From a virus, in IMG/VR virus record IMGVR_UViG_3300028394_000255, positions 1 through 28,569 of that record: a stretch of DNA of 28,569 nucleotides. One strand, written 5' to 3'. Every line of letters starts with the position of its first letter. The first letter of the stretch is position 1. Positions 13,431 to 22,195 of this stretch are shown here, piece by piece. A model generated the notes under the pieces. It saw only the letters and a list, made by a program, of their open reading frames with translations. It was not told the origin of the DNA and did no database searches. A program made the position numbers and the translations under genes.

Positions 13431-13769
13431 TTACACTTGTCTTTCAAAGTGCGGGCAATCTACAAAGTTTTTAAAGTTGCCACCCCAACGGTTCTTGGGG
13501 TTAAGGCTTTCCCAGTATTGCCCAACTGGGATCAATGGCTCACGCGACCCAATCATTGCGCCGTCTTTAAAGAAGTTTAAATCCAAAGCGCAGCGCTTCA
13601 AGTGCATGGAGTTGGAGGTCTTGCTTAGACCCTTTTGGATATAAATTGCCTGCTGCTCTGGCGTGCGAAACAACTCGCCGCCAGTCACAACAAAGCCCAA
13701 CTCAAAGCACTTGTTGATGAGTTTGGCAACATCCTTAAGGAACTCTGCCTGCTCTGCAACAAGACTCAC
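13431..13769 (-). CDS. M15-family peptidase endolysin
   Basis: This 112-residue L-alanyl-D-glutamate or D,D-carboxypeptidase type lysin would cut peptide bridges of the host cell wall. SMHLKRCALDL has the SxH...AxD zinc-ligand pattern (H56, D63) and DCPHFE the third ligand (H107); YWESL and RWGGNF are typical for the M15_4 group. The GTG start (13769) overlaps the holin stop by GTGA, the classical holin-endolysin coupling. No signal peptide is seen, so holin release is required. Confidence 0.88.
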   Translation of the reverse strand: MSLVAEQAEFLKDVAKLINKCFELGFVVTGGELFRTPEQQAIYIQKGLSKTSNSMHLKRCALDLNFFKDGAMIGSREPLIPVGQYWESLNPKNRWGGNFKNFVDCPHFERQV

Positions 13770-13939
13770 TTTGTCTCACTCAAGAACACCGCGCCAAAGG
13801 CGCAAGCAGCGGTGCCAAGCTGCACCAGCGCCTCGCCCGTGCCTGGCGGGATACCAACCAGCGGCGACACGATGTTAATCAGCAGGGCAATACCAGCCCA
13901 CGAGGATGGCTCTTTGAAGCGTTCAATAAGATATTTCAC
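13766..13939 (-). CDS. Holin-like small membrane protein (57 aa)
   Basis: The GTG at 13937-13939 follows GGAGATTCTCCT. VKYLIERFKEPSSWAGIALL, then INIVSPLVGI and LVQLGTAACAFGAVFLSE, give a basic N-terminus, one hydrophobic segment and a second helix. This is the form of small holins that permeabilise the inner membrane and time lysis. The stop overlaps the endolysin GTG. The start overlaps the end of the upstream gene by GTGA. Position and topology support the call; family identity was not tested. Confidence 0.78.
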   Translation of the reverse strand: MKYLIERFKEPSSWAGIALLINIVSPLVGIPPGTGEALVQLGTAACAFGAVFLSETK

Positions 13940-14256
13940 AGGAGAATCTCCAAGGTTCCGTGCAAGTCATCATCCGTCGAGGATGTCACACTGACACTGA
14001 TAATTGTCATGTCAAAGTAGGTTGGGATATCAAACTTTACATAATGGCCGACCGGCACGTTATACGCTTGCGCCATATACGGGGCTTCGACGCCAGGATT
14101 CTCGCCGGAAGTAACGACAAGATTGAATAGCGCATCTGGCTCACTGCAATCAACCACGCCGATCTTAGCATCCCACTCCCCCATGCCAGTTGGTGCGTAT
14201 GAAACAGAATTAAACCACTCATCATCTTCGCCCAGATAGAAACGATAAGTTGCCAT
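13936..14256 (-). CDS. Late protein of unknown function (106 aa)
   Basis: This acidic, beta-rich protein begins MATYRFYLGEDDEWFNSVSY and contains WDAKIGVVDCSEPD and YMAQAYNVPVGHYVKFDIP. There is no hydrophobic helix. It lies between the TM/coiled-coil gene and the holin, joined by TAATG and GTGA overlaps. It could be a small virion or lysis accessory protein; I see nothing that decides. Confidence 0.72.
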   Translation of the reverse strand: MATYRFYLGEDDEWFNSVSYAPTGMGEWDAKIGVVDCSEPDALFNLVVTSGENPGVEAPYMAQAYNVPVGHYVKFDIPTYFDMTIISVSVTSSTDDDLHGTLEILL

Positions 14257-14489
14257 TACTTGTCTGCCTTTGCGTGAAGTTGGTCAAAAATCTTGTTCAA
14301 CATACTTTTGATCTCGTTGAGGTCATCTTTGTAGTCACTTCGCATCACATATTTGGTCGGCATCTCCTGCCGAATCTCGTGAATCTCACGGCTCATCTCG
14401 CGCAGAGTGTTCCACAGTTCTTTAGCAACCCAACCCATGATCGTCAGGACGGTGCCGAGGGTGATGTCAATGAGGAGTTGGGTGTCCAT
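14256..14489 (-). CDS. Membrane-anchored coiled-coil protein of the lysis region (77 aa)
   Basis: An N-terminal hydrophobic segment (LLIDITLGTVLTIMGWVA, about residues 5-22) precedes a coiled coil (LREMSREIHEIRQEM, DDLNEIKSMLNKIFDQLHAK). This topology resembles inner-membrane spanin or antiholin-type proteins, and it stands just before the holin/endolysin pair. No outer-membrane spanin lipoprotein was found nearby, so the exact role is open. Confidence 0.75.
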   Translation of the reverse strand: MDTQLLIDITLGTVLTIMGWVAKELWNTLREMSREIHEIRQEMPTKYVMRSDYKDDLNEIKSMLNKIFDQLHAKADK

Positions 14490-14491
14490 GA

Positions 14492-16507
14492 TTATTCAAT
14501 GTCGGGGGTGAATGCGCTAATTGTCCCAGAAGTTAGCCCAGATGGGCCAGCTTTCAAAACTTTAAGTAACTCTGATCTTTCCTTGGCAGGCAGCGTTTGA
14601 AGCAATTGCACCCCATTTTTACCAGACTTAAATCCTTCAGTGAGGATATCCATCGTTTTCTTGCCAATCCGATCTTGAAGTTCATCTAGAACTTTATTAG
14701 TCGCAGTTACTTTAGCGCTAAAAAATGATGGAAGTTTTAAAGTCGGTTGATTGGCTTGCAACAGTTCGCGTAATGCGTCTTGACCAGCAGACACCTGCGA
14801 TTTTACAGCTTCCCCTCGCTCAACCCTTCCAGCAACACCTTTTAACACGGCCATGCTGCGGTTAGACATTTCTTTAGCAATATCGTAGCTTCCAGGCCCA
14901 AAAATCTTTTCAACTTCTTCTGGCTTGTTACCTCTAACAAGTTCAACAAACTGCTTTGGATTGGATTCAAACAAATGCAACGCTTCCGCGCTAAGTTTCT
15001 TTTGATTGATAGCTTGGCGGCCAAGCGCGTAGGCTTCCAAATATGATCTGTATCCAGTACCACCAGCCGCTTCAATCGCGTCAACAATTGCAGGATTTAC
15101 ACTTGCCAAAACTTTTGCTGCAAGTTCTTTTTGGGCTTTTGTATTGGCCTGCGGGTACAAATCACGAATGGCTGCATTTACAGAATTTTTGCGAATGCTG
15201 TCAAGTGCAAACGCATCAATAATCCCGTCATTATTTGTCCATTGTTTAATATCGTCGCCAACTCGTTTAAGAACAGTAGCCACATCTCGATTACCAGCAA
15301 ACTCTGGGTTTTTCAAACTTGTGGAAATGCTACGAATTATTGAATCTGGTTTTAACGGGGTCAAACCATGAGCTGCAAGGCTATCTGCAGCAGCTTGCTT
15401 AAACCTAGCCGCTTCGCCAAAATTCAAAGATGCGTTTGCAGCTTGAGCGGTTACTTCTTCAGCTTTACGAGCCAAATCTCCGCCAACGTAAGTTTGTTGT
15501 GCAGCCAATCTTGGCATAAATTGCGGGTTATAAAAGTTAGCCGCAGCAGGATTCATTGGCGCACGTTCACCAGCAGCAGTAAACCGTCGAACATCTTCAA
15601 CTTTTTGCGTTGCAGCATTGGCAAAACGATCTGCTTGACCTTGAAGAACTGGCAACATTTCACCAGCAGTGTTAGCAGCCCCAAGTTCTGTTTTAAGAAC
15701 CGGAATCAATTGTTCATTCAACGCATTTCTAGATGCTTGCTGAACATTTCTTGCTTCAGTTTGCGTGCCGCCGCTAACCAAATTTCGCAAGGCATTTACT
15801 GACGCTTCGCCTTGTGACGCTTCCAAATTAGCCAAAAAGCGCGGGTCGCGTTGCAACGCACGGTCTACAAATGCTTGCCAAGTCGGAGAGTTAAGGCTTG
15901 CAGTTGCCTGACCAGCAGTAGTGCCAGCACGAGCCTTGCCCATCAATTCCAATGCTGCTGGCAAGTCTGGCCCAAGTGCCTGGCGAGCCATGTCTGCGGC
16001 GCGTTGTAATGGAATTTGGCGAGCATCAAAAACAGCGCCAAGAGCTTTAAAAATATATGGCGCAACAGCCCGACCGCCAGCCTCAAAAGTTGCGCCAGTC
16101 AGTACGTCACCAGCAGCATTCAAAAAAGCATTTGTTGGTGTTTCCGGCGGTTGATTGCCCAACATAACATCAGCACCGCGCAGCAGACGGTTTGAGATGC
16201 CATAACCCAATCCCGCGCCGCCAATTGCCCCTGCTGGGCCAAGCGGTGCCCCAAGCAACCCACCGCCTGCGGCCCCTAATGCTTCAACAGTTGGCCCAAC
16301 AAGTTGCCTAGTGGTTTGAGCTGCACTGTAAAGATTTGGATAATCTGTAGCCCAAGATGGTTGTTTGGTTTTAACTGCTGCTGTTGTTTCAACCTCTTGC
16401 GGGGTTTGCATCCGTTTGATTTCGGCAGCCAGCATTTTGGCCGCCTCAACATCACCAGCGGCATCAGCGTTAACCAATGCTTTGCCAAGTTGTTCAATGG
16501 TAGCCAT
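14492..16507 (-). CDS. Large ejection-type internal virion protein (671 aa)
   Basis: This long, largely helical, Ala/Gln-rich protein begins MATIEQLGKALVNADAAGD, a motif found at the N-terminus of large internal proteins of short-tailed phages. A glycine-zipper stretch (GAAGGGLLGAPLGPAGAIGG, about residues 78-97) could insert into membranes. It is the last of three consecutive ejection-type genes, placed like the P22 ejection cassette (gp7, gp20, gp16). There is no lysozyme or transglycosylase motif visible. It would leave the capsid with DNA and form a conduit through the cell envelope (inference). Confidence 0.7.
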   Translation of the reverse strand: MATIEQLGKALVNADAAGDVEAAKMLAAEIKRMQTPQEVETTAAVKTKQPSWATDYPNLYSAAQTTRQLVGPTVEALGAAGGGLLGAPLGPAGAIGGAGLGYGISNRLLRGADVMLGNQPPETPTNAFLNAAGDVLTGATFEAGGRAVAPYIFKALGAVFDARQIPLQRAADMARQALGPDLPAALELMGKARAGTTAGQATASLNSPTWQAFVDRALQRDPRFLANLEASQGEASVNALRNLVSGGTQTEARNVQQASRNALNEQLIPVLKTELGAANTAGEMLPVLQGQADRFANAATQKVEDVRRFTAAGERAPMNPAAANFYNPQFMPRLAAQQTYVGGDLARKAEEVTAQAANASLNFGEAARFKQAAADSLAAHGLTPLKPDSIIRSISTSLKNPEFAGNRDVATVLKRVGDDIKQWTNNDGIIDAFALDSIRKNSVNAAIRDLYPQANTKAQKELAAKVLASVNPAIVDAIEAAGGTGYRSYLEAYALGRQAINQKKLSAEALHLFESNPKQFVELVRGNKPEEVEKIFGPGSYDIAKEMSNRSMAVLKGVAGRVERGEAVKSQVSAGQDALRELLQANQPTLKLPSFFSAKVTATNKVLDELQDRIGKKTMDILTEGFKSGKNGVQLLQTLPAKERSELLKVLKAGPSGLTSGTISAFTPDIE

Positions 16508-17955
16508 TATTTTGGTGCGTATTTGTTGACTAATTCGTCAATTTCTTTTGAAGAATTTAATTTGACGCTTTGTTTTGCTTCGCCTTTTAGATAAGTCTTT
16601 TCAATTTGATTAAGAATGCGATTTACAGTTTGCGTAGATTGCTTTGGGTCTGACAAAGAATTAAGCATATTTTGCAACTCAACGTTTGAGTTAAGTTGCT
16701 GTGCAGACATTCCGGTTGCATTTTTAATTGCATTAACCAATCTTAAACGACTACTTTTAATTACGTCGCGTTCGGTTTGTTCTTTGGTTCCAACAGCTCG
16801 ACCTAACGCTTGACCAACGTCAGAAGCGCCCATGCTTGCTGACAAATTTGACAAAGCATTTTTTTCCGTGCTTGGAATTCCACCTAAAGATTCAAGCGTT
16901 TGGTAAGCATTTCTAATGTTTGAAAGTTCGCTTGAAAGCTCATCTTTGCCTTTGGCTAATTTTTCTTCTTGAGCCGCTGCTTGTGGAACTTTACCGCCAA
17001 CACCAATAACGCCAGGTGCGCCAACACCACCACCGCGATATTCACGCGCATTAACGCTAATCATTTGCGATGGGTTTGTTGGATCTGTAATTTGCGTAAC
17101 GGTCGGCGCAACAGGCTGCACTGGGACAGGCGGCGCTCTCATTGCAGCCGCTTTTTCAGCCAAATATCTAAGAAATTCAGGATTTTGTTGGGCTTGTTGA
17201 AATTCTTGTTGCGAAGTTGTTGGCGCAAAAGGAATTTGAACAGCTTGCTGCCCGGGAACAGATATGATCTGACCGGGGCTAAATGTTTGTGCTTTCTTTA
17301 GTTCAGAAAGTTGCCGTGAAAATTCAGCAACCAAAGGCATAAGGCGTGGGTCTTGACCGGCAAGTAAACTCATACCAGCACGTTTGCGTTCTAATTCAGC
17401 AATTTGAGCGTCAACATTTTTGGTAAAGTTGCTTGGCAGCAAATTATTTACCGGCGCAACAGGAGCAGCGGCAGCAGGAGCTGCAACCATTGATGCAAGC
17501 CTATTTGTAGGTGAAACACCTTCTGATACTGAAAATCGAACCGGCCCTTGCTCATCAATTGGCCGATCAATTGGAGATGTAGTGGCAACAGGAGGCTTTT
17601 CAGGTTCTACTGGCTCCGATGGCGCAGCGCCTTTTGGATTCATTAAATCGCTAAACTGCTTTTGAAAAGCTAGTTTTTCGTTTATCTTAAATCCAAGATC
17701 CATAAAATGCGGAATCCCAGAGTTAAGCATTGCTTTTGCAGCTTCTGGTAAATTATCTGGGCCGCCAGCTTGTTTAATTTTATTTTGAAGATCGGCAAGC
17801 GCTTCCCGATCGCGCTTCAAATCAGCCAACTTTCCTTCGTAAATATCGCTTTCGTATTGACCTTTGCGAATGTCAATCATCTTTCCATAGATATCTAAGG
17901 GCGATGCAAATTTTGGCGGCGCTACGCCAGCAGCAAGAACCGGATCAATTGCCAT
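16507..17955 (-). CDS. Ejection-type internal virion protein (482 aa)
   Basis: MAIDPVLAAGVAPPKFASPL is followed by a coiled-coil region (about residues 30-100, with KLADLKRDREALADLQNKIK). A Pro/Ala/Gln-rich flexible centre (about 105-310) and a helical end (TERDVIKSSRLRLVNAIKNA and onward) complete it. The composition, length and place between two other Ala-rich proteins fit a DNA-ejection protein. It is joined to the next gene by TAATG. No enzymatic motif is seen. Confidence 0.68.
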   Translation of the reverse strand: MAIDPVLAAGVAPPKFASPLDIYGKMIDIRKGQYESDIYEGKLADLKRDREALADLQNKIKQAGGPDNLPEAAKAMLNSGIPHFMDLGFKINEKLAFQKQFSDLMNPKGAAPSEPVEPEKPPVATTSPIDRPIDEQGPVRFSVSEGVSPTNRLASMVAAPAAAAPVAPVNNLLPSNFTKNVDAQIAELERKRAGMSLLAGQDPRLMPLVAEFSRQLSELKKAQTFSPGQIISVPGQQAVQIPFAPTTSQQEFQQAQQNPEFLRYLAEKAAAMRAPPVPVQPVAPTVTQITDPTNPSQMISVNAREYRGGGVGAPGVIGVGGKVPQAAAQEEKLAKGKDELSSELSNIRNAYQTLESLGGIPSTEKNALSNLSASMGASDVGQALGRAVGTKEQTERDVIKSSRLRLVNAIKNATGMSAQQLNSNVELQNMLNSLSDPKQSTQTVNRILNQIEKTYLKGEAKQSVKLNSSKEIDELVNKYAPK

Positions 17956-17963
17956 GATTTTTC

Positions 17964-18680
17964 CTACGCGGTTGTTCTGCTTGGGAATCTGTTAATCATT
18001 TCATTGGTCATGTAGTAATTCCCAAAATTGCCAAGGGCTTGATTAAGAGAATTTGCTTGACCAAGATATCCAGATGCCTGAGCGCTGCCAATATTTCCGT
18101 ATCCTTGCGCTTGCGCTTGCCCAAAGTTTTGCGCGGCGTTGCCAACATAGTTGGTTGCCGACTGGCCTACACCAGCAAGCGATTGCAATGGGTTTAATTG
18201 AGCATTGCGCTCGGCTTGATAGCGATTAAAAGCGTTGGTGTACTCGTTAGACGCATAGTCTTGACCGTACCGCGATGCTGCTTTAAGTGCGCCGCCTGAG
18301 ATTAACCCACCGCGAGCAGCAGCTTGACGGTCTAGCGCTTTAAGTCCTTCGTCCAATCTAAACTGATAACCTGGGTCTTTCTGAAACTGATCCATGCCAA
18401 ACTTTTGGTAATTTGTTGCCAACGGAATCAGTTGGTTTAACGCGGTCATTCCCGCTTGTCTATAAGGTTCTTGGTCAGCGCGAGTCAAATCAAACATCCG
18501 CTGCTGCGCGTCAATCCCTTGCTGCGCTGCATTAGCTTGAGCATTAGCCGCGCTACGAGTTGCGGATGCTCCACCAACTCCTGCGCCTAAAGACGCGCCA
18601 AGAGCGGCACCAGTTGGGCCGCCCAAAAGAAACCCAGCGCCGCCGCCAATGATTGGTAAAAGACTATCTAGCCAACTCAT
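17964..18680 (-). CDS. DNA-transfer/ejection protein (238 aa)
   Basis: An N-terminal glycine-rich hydrophobic segment (LLPIIGGGAGFLLGGPTGAA, residues 6-25) precedes an Ala/Gln helical region. The characteristic DPGYQFRLDEGLKALDRQAA and GALKAASRYGQDYASNEYTN follow. The latter motifs recur in podovirus proteins annotated as DNA transfer or injection proteins. It begins the three-gene ejection cassette. Likely role: packaged internal protein released into the host envelope. Confidence 0.76.
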   Translation of the reverse strand: MSWLDSLLPIIGGGAGFLLGGPTGAALGASLGAGVGGASATRSAANAQANAAQQGIDAQQRMFDLTRADQEPYRQAGMTALNQLIPLATNYQKFGMDQFQKDPGYQFRLDEGLKALDRQAAARGGLISGGALKAASRYGQDYASNEYTNAFNRYQAERNAQLNPLQSLAGVGQSATNYVGNAAQNFGQAQAQGYGNIGSAQASGYLGQANSLNQALGNFGNYYMTNEMINRFPSRTTA

Positions 18681-18691
18681 AGCGATTTCCT

Positions 18692-19627
18692 TTAACTAAT
18701 CCGCAAATACAAACTAACCATATTTCCACCACTCGTCGCGCCGGTGGTAAAGCCCATGCAACGCCAAGTTGAACCAGTTGGGACTGCAACCACGGTTGTG
18801 GTGGTGCCACCAGCACTGGCATAGCGCAAATTGGCCGCTATGTTGGTATCGCCTGGATCATCCGCAACGCCGGTGTAGTCGGCCAACATTGCATACGTTC
18901 CAACTGCGCCCAACGTAGTAGGTACAGAAGGCGCAGCGCTCGTCCACGCAGACCCATTGCTGGTCAAGACATTGCCAGTTGTGCCGGGGCTTACGCTGAA
19001 CGTAATGTTTGGCGTGGAACCACCGCTAGATGCAATTGGCGATGTTGCCGTAACCGACGTTACGCCACCGCCCCCACCTGCTGCTGCAATCGTGATGCCA
19101 CCAGAAGCATTGGTAATGGTTACGTTTGACCCAGCAGTCAAAGTGGCTTTGGTGTAACCCGTGCCATTACCAATCAGCAACTCACCGTTTGCTGGCGTGG
19201 TGGTCAGGCCAGTGCCGCCATTAGCCACCGGCAACGCAGTGCCAGAGTAAGCCAGCGTTAGGGTGCCGCTACTTGTAACCGGGCTACCGCTAACCGTAAA
19301 CAATGCAGGAGCGGCGATCGCCACGCTTGTGACCGTACCGGCAGCGGCACCGGGTGGGCCAAGAATGTTATCCACAACCCAGACTTGCACATCGCTGGCA
19401 TCGGTCAACTTAAACTTGTAATTGGTGCCAGGCGTCAACCAAATGTTGGCCTCGCCTCGCGAGTCCAGAATGATTGGGTTGGGGTTGTTGGTTGCGCCGG
19501 TTGAGTCGGTGTAGGTTACAATCGGCGTAGTGGTTCCGGCAGCGTAGGTGTATACCTTGCCGCCCGCCAAGGGATTGCCATTGGCATCAAAAAACTGTTG
19601 CTTGGCGTTTGGCGATAAACTTGCCAT
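18692..19627 (-). CDS. Tail fibre protein (311 aa)
   Basis: MASLSPNAKQQFFDANGNPL, then AGGKVYTYAAGTTTPIVTYT and PIILDSRGEANIWL, are the standard virion-attachment domain of podovirus tail fibres and spikes. A Gly/Thr-rich repetitive stem follows (PVANGGTGLTTTPANGELLI). The C-terminal beta domain ends STWRCMGFTTG...LYLRIS. The stem block has a diverged copy in the fibre at 21536. It is probably a short, trimeric receptor-binding fibre; no enzymatic motif is visible. Confidence 0.86.
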   Translation of the reverse strand: MASLSPNAKQQFFDANGNPLAGGKVYTYAAGTTTPIVTYTDSTGATNNPNPIILDSRGEANIWLTPGTNYKFKLTDASDVQVWVVDNILGPPGAAAGTVTSVAIAAPALFTVSGSPVTSSGTLTLAYSGTALPVANGGTGLTTTPANGELLIGNGTGYTKATLTAGSNVTITNASGGITIAAAGGGGGVTSVTATSPIASSGGSTPNITFSVSPGTTGNVLTSNGSAWTSAAPSVPTTLGAVGTYAMLADYTGVADDPGDTNIAANLRYASAGGTTTTVVAVPTGSTWRCMGFTTGATSGGNMVSLYLRIS

Positions 19628-19629
19628 TA

Positions 19630-19995
19630 CTACCTCGAAATAAAAGTCACTGTCGGCGCAGGCAAAACGTAAGAGATGCGTAGTTGGTCATTTGGTGCCA
19701 AACTAAACATCCCGTAATAGCTGCCGGTGTTGTAAAAGTTAGTGCCGTCTCGGGAATATTCTAACTTAGTAACGCCACCGCCACTAATTATTATATCCCC
19801 ATAGTTTGTGCTGGTATTAACGTAGGTCGATGGGTTTCCCGTTAGGGTTACCGCTGTCGGGTTGGCTGGCACCGTGCCAGAACCAGATGCTTGAAACAGG
19901 CTCAAGAAAAACCGAAACCACTCCCGCGAGATTAAACCAGTCTTGGGGTCGGTTAGCGGAACCCTCGGCGGCGTGATAGAGGTTAGATTGTTCAT
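19630..19995 (-). CDS. Small tail-fibre-associated protein (121 aa)
   Basis: MNNLTSITPPRVPLTDPKTG followed by LISREWFRFFLSLFQASGSG is a head widely found in short phage proteins next to fibres. The remaining part is beta-rich (LEYSRDGTNFYNTGSYYGMF). It overlaps gp10 by TGATG and is followed after 2 bases by the fibre gene. Probably it is a tail needle- or fibre-adaptor-like structural protein; the role is inferred from position. Confidence 0.72.
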   Translation of the reverse strand: MNNLTSITPPRVPLTDPKTGLISREWFRFFLSLFQASGSGTVPANPTAVTLTGNPSTYVNTSTNYGDIIISGGGVTKLEYSRDGTNFYNTGSYYGMFSLAPNDQLRISYVLPAPTVTFISR

Positions 19996-21539
19996 CAGGC
20001 ATTGGTCGGGCTAAGTATTAGTTCCGCGCCCATGATCACAACTTTATTAGGATCGGTGCCGGAAATCTCATAAACCCGGTCGCGCAACTTCATGGTCATA
20101 CCTAAGCGCCGCCAAAACACCCGTTGCGAGTAGTTGCCAATCTTGCCCATTGGCGACCAATGCTCATTTGACCAAGTGTGCCCAGCATCATCCGACCAGC
20201 GCAGCATAACCTGCGGGTTGTAGCCAGCCCAATCAGGGTAGGGCAGCGTCACTAAAGACAGACCATCCTCGGTTGTAATCTCAAACCCAGATTGGTTGAC
20301 AAGCGTATTTTCCCCGTCTGCCGGGTAAACACCCAACCCAACACCCGACTCGCAATCAAGCTGCAAAGTGTGGTGCGCGGTACGCTTGAGGTTGTTTTGG
20401 TCAGTTGGCAGCGCACGCCACGAGCGCAGCCACTTTTGCTCGGCGCCGTTGTCAGAATAAACGTCTAGGTCAAATCCATAGATGTTGCCGTTTTCAAAGT
20501 CCCCAACGATTATTTCGTTGTTATAGAACATCTGGCAATTGCTGCGGTGCCGCGTAAACTGCGCCGGGTTGTAGTTGGTGCCCATCGTCCACGCACCGCG
20601 CTCGTGCCAGGCTTGGGTAGCCACATCGTAAACCCATGTTGCGTTACCGCTTGGGAATGTCAGCACATAGAAGGAATGGCCCTCTTGCTGGTAGGTGTAG
20701 CCGATTGCATCCGAGATGGTGCCGTACTGGGCGATGGCGTACTCAATGGCATGGGTGCTAATCCGCTGGCCGGTGTAGCCGGTGGAACGGTAGACAATGC
20801 CCTGCCCGCGAGCGTCTGCACCAAGCCAAAACAATCCATTGTCCATCTTGGCAATTGAGTAGGCAGCAGCGCAGCCGATCTCGTTAAAGGCACCCTGCAT
20901 CCGCTGAAAGGGAAAACCCTCAAGCGCGGCGTCATACCAAACCTCAACCGTCTTGGTGCCAAACACCCAAAGCTCACGGTGGTCAACAATAATGCCCACC
21001 ACGCCGTCTGGAGAGCCATCAGCGCTGGCAAAATCCAATGGATCAATCTGCGTGCCATCCAGCAGGCTAGTCACCCACAACAACTGACTGTTTGGCTCGT
21101 TGTAAACGAAATAGCCGTCCAGATAACCCACCTGCCCTGCGCCGGTAAAGTCTGGATCATTGATCTGGCTAAATGCGGTGGTGACCGAGTTGTAGATGTA
21201 TGATGGGCCATTGCAGGCCACAAACAACTGCGTGCCGTTGTCGGTCATGCTAACCGGGCCAGTACCACTTACGTTACCAAGAAGCGCCTTATTGTAGTTG
21301 GCGTCAATCTTGAACAGTTGGGTGCCGCTTACAACGTACCCGACATTATTAAACGTCCACAACCCACGGATTGGGCCTTGTCCCACATTAGCCAGCAGGC
21401 GCAAGCCTGGCGCTCGATTCAAAAAGGCAGGCTCTTTGCCGCCCTCTGGCACAATTTCTGGAAACAAGTTAATCATGCGGTTATCCGCAGCGTTGATGCT
21501 GCGGGCCACATACGCTGATCCCAAAATGGGAGTTTTCAC
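19995..21539 (-). CDS. P22 gp10-like packaged DNA stabilisation / tail hub protein
   Basis: MKTPILGSAYVARSINAADN, then RMINLFPEIVPEGGKEPAFL and APGLRLLANVGQGPIRGLW, are hallmarks of the Phage_stabilise family, homologues of P22 gp10. That protein closes the tail tube beneath gp4 and holds packaged DNA. At 514 residues it is slightly longer than P22 gp10. Later blades include LWVTSLLDGTQIDPLDFASA and RELWVFGTKTVEVWYDA, a beta-propeller-like pattern. The GTG start (21539) overlaps the upstream fibre by GTGA. Confidence 0.9.
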   Translation of the reverse strand: MKTPILGSAYVARSINAADNRMINLFPEIVPEGGKEPAFLNRAPGLRLLANVGQGPIRGLWTFNNVGYVVSGTQLFKIDANYNKALLGNVSGTGPVSMTDNGTQLFVACNGPSYIYNSVTTAFSQINDPDFTGAGQVGYLDGYFVYNEPNSQLLWVTSLLDGTQIDPLDFASADGSPDGVVGIIVDHRELWVFGTKTVEVWYDAALEGFPFQRMQGAFNEIGCAAAYSIAKMDNGLFWLGADARGQGIVYRSTGYTGQRISTHAIEYAIAQYGTISDAIGYTYQQEGHSFYVLTFPSGNATWVYDVATQAWHERGAWTMGTNYNPAQFTRHRSNCQMFYNNEIIVGDFENGNIYGFDLDVYSDNGAEQKWLRSWRALPTDQNNLKRTAHHTLQLDCESGVGLGVYPADGENTLVNQSGFEITTEDGLSLVTLPYPDWAGYNPQVMLRWSDDAGHTWSNEHWSPMGKIGNYSQRVFWRRLGMTMKLRDRVYEISGTDPNKVVIMGAELILSPTNA

Positions 21540-22195
21540 CGTAGTTCAGCCCAATTTGTAATCCCGCCAGTACAAACGTAAGTGGCACCAACCGGCACAA
21601 TCGCCGTTAGTTGGTTGTTCTGCCCGTTGACCCCACCAGATGCGCCAACTTGAATGCCAGATACCAGCAGCGTAGTATTTGAATTGATGTCATAGGTGGT
21701 GATTGCCACCATGATTGGCTTGGTTGTGCTGTTGGTGTAGGTGGTGCCAGATACGCGGCTAGAGAACACATTCTGCCAAGTCTGCCCATACCCCAACCCA
21801 TCAGCAACGCTCGTTGCGGCAATTGAAATGCCGCCAGCCGTGTTAGTCACCGTAATGTTGGTGCCAGCGCTGATCGTGCCCAAGGTGTAGCCGGTGCCGT
21901 TGCCAATCAGCAATTGACCATTGGTCGGGGCCGTTGATACGTTAGTGCCACCGTTGGCAACCGGCAATGTGCCGGTAACGCCAGCAATCAGCGACAACCC
22001 GGTGCAGTTCGTTAACGTGCCGCTGGCAGGAGTGCCAAGCGCTGCATTGGTAAACGATGCGTTGGTAAGCGTGCGGTTGGCAAACAGATTGTTGATGGAC
22101 AACTGTTTGGTGATGCTGGACTGCACAATTGGCAGCACATCCGTGCCGCCGCCGCTAGATGCAACCGGAAGGGCTGATATGGTGATCGTAGGCAT
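21536..22195 (-). CDS. Fibre-like structural protein (219 aa)
   Basis: MPTITISALPVASSGGGTDV, then LPIVQSSITKQLSINNLFAN, is the usual N-terminus of short fibre/neck proteins. The stem PVANGGTNVSTAPTNGQLLI is a diverged copy of the one in the 311-residue fibre, followed by a beta-rich C-terminal domain ending VGATYVCTGGITNWAELR. It lies between gp4-like and gp10-like genes, joined by TAATG and GTGA overlaps. It may be a second fibre or a neck appendage. Confidence 0.78.
   Translation of the reverse strand: MPTITISALPVASSGGGTDVLPIVQSSITKQLSINNLFANRTLTNASFTNAALGTPASGTLTNCTGLSLIAGVTGTLPVANGGTNVSTAPTNGQLLIGNGTGYTLGTISAGTNITVTNTAGGISIAATSVADGLGYGQTWQNVFSSRVSGTTYTNSTTKPIMVAITTYDINSNTTLLVSGIQVGASGGVNGQNNQLTAIVPVGATYVCTGGITNWAELR

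Noticed and set aside
15368-15802. Rightward 144-codon frame opposite the 671-aa ejection protein
   Set aside because: Ser/Cys/Phe-rich product typical of the complement of Ala/Gln-rich coding sequence, with no ribosome-binding site.
18692-22195. Diversity-generating retroelement at the fibre genes
   Set aside because: No reverse transcriptase, template repeat or adenine-biased variable repeat was seen; the shared stem motif is a diverged protein repeat.
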